IMG/VR virus record: IMGVR_UViG_3300046674_000429
Coordinates: 1 to 38,001 of that record
Length of the DNA: 38,001 bases
From: a virus
Reading direction: 5' to 3' (one strand)
Shown here: piece by piece, positions 36,525-38,001 of the stretch
Layout of the letters: the number at the start of each line of letters is the position of its first letter
How positions within the stretch are numbered: position 1 is the first letter of the stretch
The notes under the pieces: generated by a model
Seen by the model: only the letters and a program-made list of their open reading frames with translations
Database searches by the model: none
What the model was told of the DNA's origin: nothing
Made by a program: the position numbers and the translations under genes

Positions 36525-36749
36525 TCAGCTGGTGCGGTCGGTGCGGGCGCCCTGCCCGGGCCGGGCATCGCGGGCGGCGCGGACCTCGGCGGCCCTGAAG
36601 CGGGCGGTGACTCGCCCAGAGGTTTCGTCTGGCCGATAGTCGGCGGCAACGATGCCCCACCTGGAGAGGGTCTTGCGGGCGCTGCCCGCCGAGGCGGCGC
36701 CGAGGTATTCGGCCACTTCGGCAACGCTCCACAGTTCGTCGGCGGTCAC
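36525..36749 (-). CDS. Small HTH (excisionase/MerR-like) protein, 74 aa
   Basis: The GTG start overlaps the stop of the upstream minus-strand gene (GTGA). The protein opens with ELWSVAEVAEYLGAASAGSA and RKTLSRWGIVAADYRPDETS, the 'vaEvAeyLgv.....rk.l.rwgi' helix-turn-helix of excisionase/MerR-type domains, then 'GRVTARFRAAEVRAARDARP'. It may bind DNA at the element end or regulate. No integrase is in the window to pair it with. Confidence 0.75.
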   Translation of the reverse strand: MTADELWSVAEVAEYLGAASAGSARKTLSRWGIVAADYRPDETSGRVTARFRAAEVRAARDARPGQGARTDRTS

Positions 36750-37045
36750 GACGTCTCGTAGCTGGCGGCGATCGCCTCGCGGATGAACTCGGCCGTCTCG
36801 TCGCTGATGGTCAGCCAGTGGTAGATGTCGCGGTCGTTGGGGTTGAAGGTGAGGAGCTCGGGGTTGATCGGGGTGGTGTCGAGGATGACGTCGTCGCCGT
36901 CGATCTCGATGATCTGGCCGAGCATGGCGTGGATCGCGGCGTGCGCCTCGGCGCGGTCGGGGATGTAGGTCTCCTGGATCTGGTCGAGGAGGTCGTAGCC
37001 GTGGATGGCCCGGCCGGGGTTGAGGCTGGAGATCTCGGTGGTCAT
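36746..37045 (-). CDS. Acidic hypothetical protein, 99 aa
   Basis: The ATG at 37045 follows an AGGAG ribosome binding site on the minus strand. The protein is acidic (HGYDLLDQIQETYIPDRAEA, 'EIDGDDVILDTTPINPELLT', 'DIYHWLTISDETAEFIREAI') with alternating helix and strand. No motif is recognised. It is the middle gene of a three-gene minus-strand operon. Confidence 0.72.
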   Translation of the reverse strand: MTTEISSLNPGRAIHGYDLLDQIQETYIPDRAEAHAAIHAMLGQIIEIDGDDVILDTTPINPELLTFNPNDRDIYHWLTISDETAEFIREAIAASYETS

Positions 37046-37086
37046 GGTGTGCTCCTGGTGTGGTTGGGGTTGTGGGGCGGGGGTGG

Positions 37087-37569
37087 TTAGAGCTGGACGG
37101 CGAGCTGGGAGTGCGTGTGGCGGTCGCCGGCGGCGAGGCGTTCGGCGTTCGCGATGGCGGTGTCCCAGGCGTCGAGGCGGGCGCGGCGGCTGTGCTCGGT
37201 GCCGGCGGCCGGGGTGTCGAGGTGCTCGGCGCAGACCCGGGTGAGGATGCTGCTGCTGTCGATGCTGGCCTTGGTGCAGGCGGGGGTGGTGCAGAGCCGG
37301 ATGGTCTCGGGGCCGCCGTCGGCGGCGATGCGGTAGCGGAGGGGGCCGGCCTGGAGGATGTGGCTGCGGCGTCCGGCGGATTCGAGGGTGATGGTCCAGT
37401 TGCTGGTCTGCGGGGTGGCGAAGAGGCTGAGGGTGTTGCGGTCGTCGTCGGCGGTGGCGAGGAGGCGGGCGGCGCTGGTGAGTTCGATGTCGGCGGTCTG
37501 GCCGTTGGGGGTGGTGAGGGTGGCGGTGTGGGTGGCGGCTGCGGCGATGAGGTTGCCGATGGTGGTCAT
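37087..37569 (-). CDS. Hypothetical protein, 160 aa
   Basis: The ATG at 37569 follows GAGGAG. The first half is beta-rich (TATLTTPNGQTADIELTSAA, NTLSLFATPQTSNWTITLES, SHILQAGPLRYRIAADGGPE). The second half has a Cys pair (CTTPAC) and CAEHLD, which may bind zinc, then helices. No family is recognised. It is the first gene of the operon controlled by the region with the 26-bp palindrome, 52 bases upstream. Confidence 0.72.
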   Translation of the reverse strand: MTTIGNLIAAAATHTATLTTPNGQTADIELTSAARLLATADDDRNTLSLFATPQTSNWTITLESAGRRSHILQAGPLRYRIAADGGPETIRLCTTPACTKASIDSSSILTRVCAEHLDTPAAGTEHSRRARLDAWDTAIANAERLAAGDRHTHSQLAVQL

Positions 37570-37620
37570 GGTGTGTCTCCTCGGTGGTGGTCGGGTTGGT
37601 CTCTGTGGCCTGACATCCAT

Positions 37621-37646
37621 TACTTTGCCTCACGTGAGGCAAAGTA
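37621..37646. promoter_or_regulatory. Perfect 26-bp palindromic operator
   Basis: TACTTTGCCTCAC (37621-37633) is followed at once by its exact complement (37634-37646), centred on CACGTG. A further half-site-like TTTGCCT lies at 37655-37661. It lies 52 bp before the minus-strand operon, so it is a likely operator. No good -10/-35 pair is evident. Confidence 0.75.
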
Positions 37647-37749
37647 GCAAGGGGTTTGCCTGAACTCACCCGATGTGATGAATGGCCGCGTCTATGCCCG
37701 ATCCACCTGCGCGCCCCCGCTGACGTGTGCCAGGATCCTCCTGTGACAG

Positions 37750-38001
37750 CCCCGCACTCGCGGGGGTGTTTCTTCACTGTCACTCACGATCGCATGCTCC
37801 CCGCCTCTGCGGGGATGGCCCTACCCACCGTCGCTGTACGGACGGTCAGCTTGACTGCTCCCCGTCGCTACGGGGGTTACCCGGATGCACGGAACTTTCC
37901 GGGTTCCTGCTCCCCGCACTAGCGGGGGAAGTTCGGCCCCGCCTTGGCGGGGATGATCCGCAGCCGTGTTTCAACACGACGTTGGCCCCGCGCTCGCGGG
38001 G
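37750..38001 (+). CRISPR. CRISPR type I-E-like repeats, irregular; edge of an array
   Basis: Six units with a CCCCGN4-type stem and 4-base loop, CCCCGC-NNNN-GCGGGG, at 37750, 37799, 37860, 37912, 37937 and 37986. The flanks are partly conserved (TGCT or TTGG before, ATGATCC/ATGGCCC/GTTACCC after), as in actinobacterial I-E repeats. Spacings are 49, 61, 52, 25 and 49; only 37799-37860 has the 61-bp period of a normal I-E array. All six stems are perfect although the loops differ, and the unit at 37860 uses a T-A pair. No cas gene is in the window. Confidence 0.55.

Noticed and set aside
37750-38001. A normal, intact CRISPR array
   Set aside because: Only one of five intervals has the 61-bp period and loops are all different; it is called CRISPR-like and possibly decayed.
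1-38001. tRNA, rRNA or tmRNA genes and tRNA-based attachment sites
   Set aside because: No cloverleaf with a GTTCGA-type T-arm and CCA-adjacent acceptor stem was noticed on either strand, and no integrase is present to define an att site.

Overview
The window is very GC-rich with strong third-position C/G bias, uses many GTG and TTG starts, and has GGAGG-type ribosome binding sites and frequent 4-base gene overlaps. This points to Streptomyces or a close actinobacterial relative. About 35 kb of it is one mobile element: a temperate siphovirus (prophage) whose left part carries plasmid-like accessory and membrane genes. No integrase, replication initiator, FtsK/TraB translocase, tRNA or rRNA gene is visible, so the element extends beyond the left edge.

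Layout. (1) 1-7.9 kb: a plus-strand train of small accessory genes, mostly unknown. It includes an orphan cytosine-C5 DNA methyltransferase (1181-2662), a LuxR-type HTH protein (4238-4996), coiled-coil and zinc-ribbon proteins and a von Willebrand A protein (6278-6985). Several genes are followed by perfect GC-rich hairpins. (2) 7.9-8.3 kb: two divergent ribbon-helix-helix genes around a control region with three TGCATATGCA palindromes; both promoters appear leaderless. (3) 8.4-11.7 kb: a tightly coupled membrane-protein operon resembling the spread (Spd) and DUF2637-like regions of actinobacterial conjugative elements. (4) 11.7-12.7 kb: a CTAG-rich repeat and three small genes. (5) 12.7-35.5 kb: the phage late region. 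It starts with a candidate late promoter followed at once by a terminator, then an SGNH esterase, HNH nuclease, terminase small and large subunits, portal-MuF fusion, prohead protease, HK97-type capsid, head-tail connectors, tail tube protein with an Ig-like domain, frameshifted tail chaperones, tape measure, baseplate and fibre proteins, amidase endolysin and holin-type membrane proteins. (6) 16.8-17.9 kb: a minus-strand two-gene cassette inserted between terminase and portal, encoding a stand-alone RAMP/Cas7-like protein and a putative HTH/coiled-coil partner, with its own AT-rich control region. (7) 35.6-37.6 kb: a DinD/BRO-N plus KilAC antirepressor and a convergent minus-strand operon of three small genes headed by a perfect 26-bp palindrome. 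(8) 37.75-38.0 kb: six CRISPR type I-E-like hairpin repeats at irregular spacing, running off the window.

How it works together. The late genes follow the usual HK97-like siphovirus order of packaging, head, connector, tail and lysis, and nearly all overlap or abut, so they are probably one transcription unit. The minus-strand RAMP cassette breaks this unit and is bounded by a bidirectional hairpin and a pentanucleotide repeat, as expected of an independently expressed 'moron' cassette. It is the best candidate here for an undescribed system. All function assignments come from reading motifs and gene order; no database search was run.
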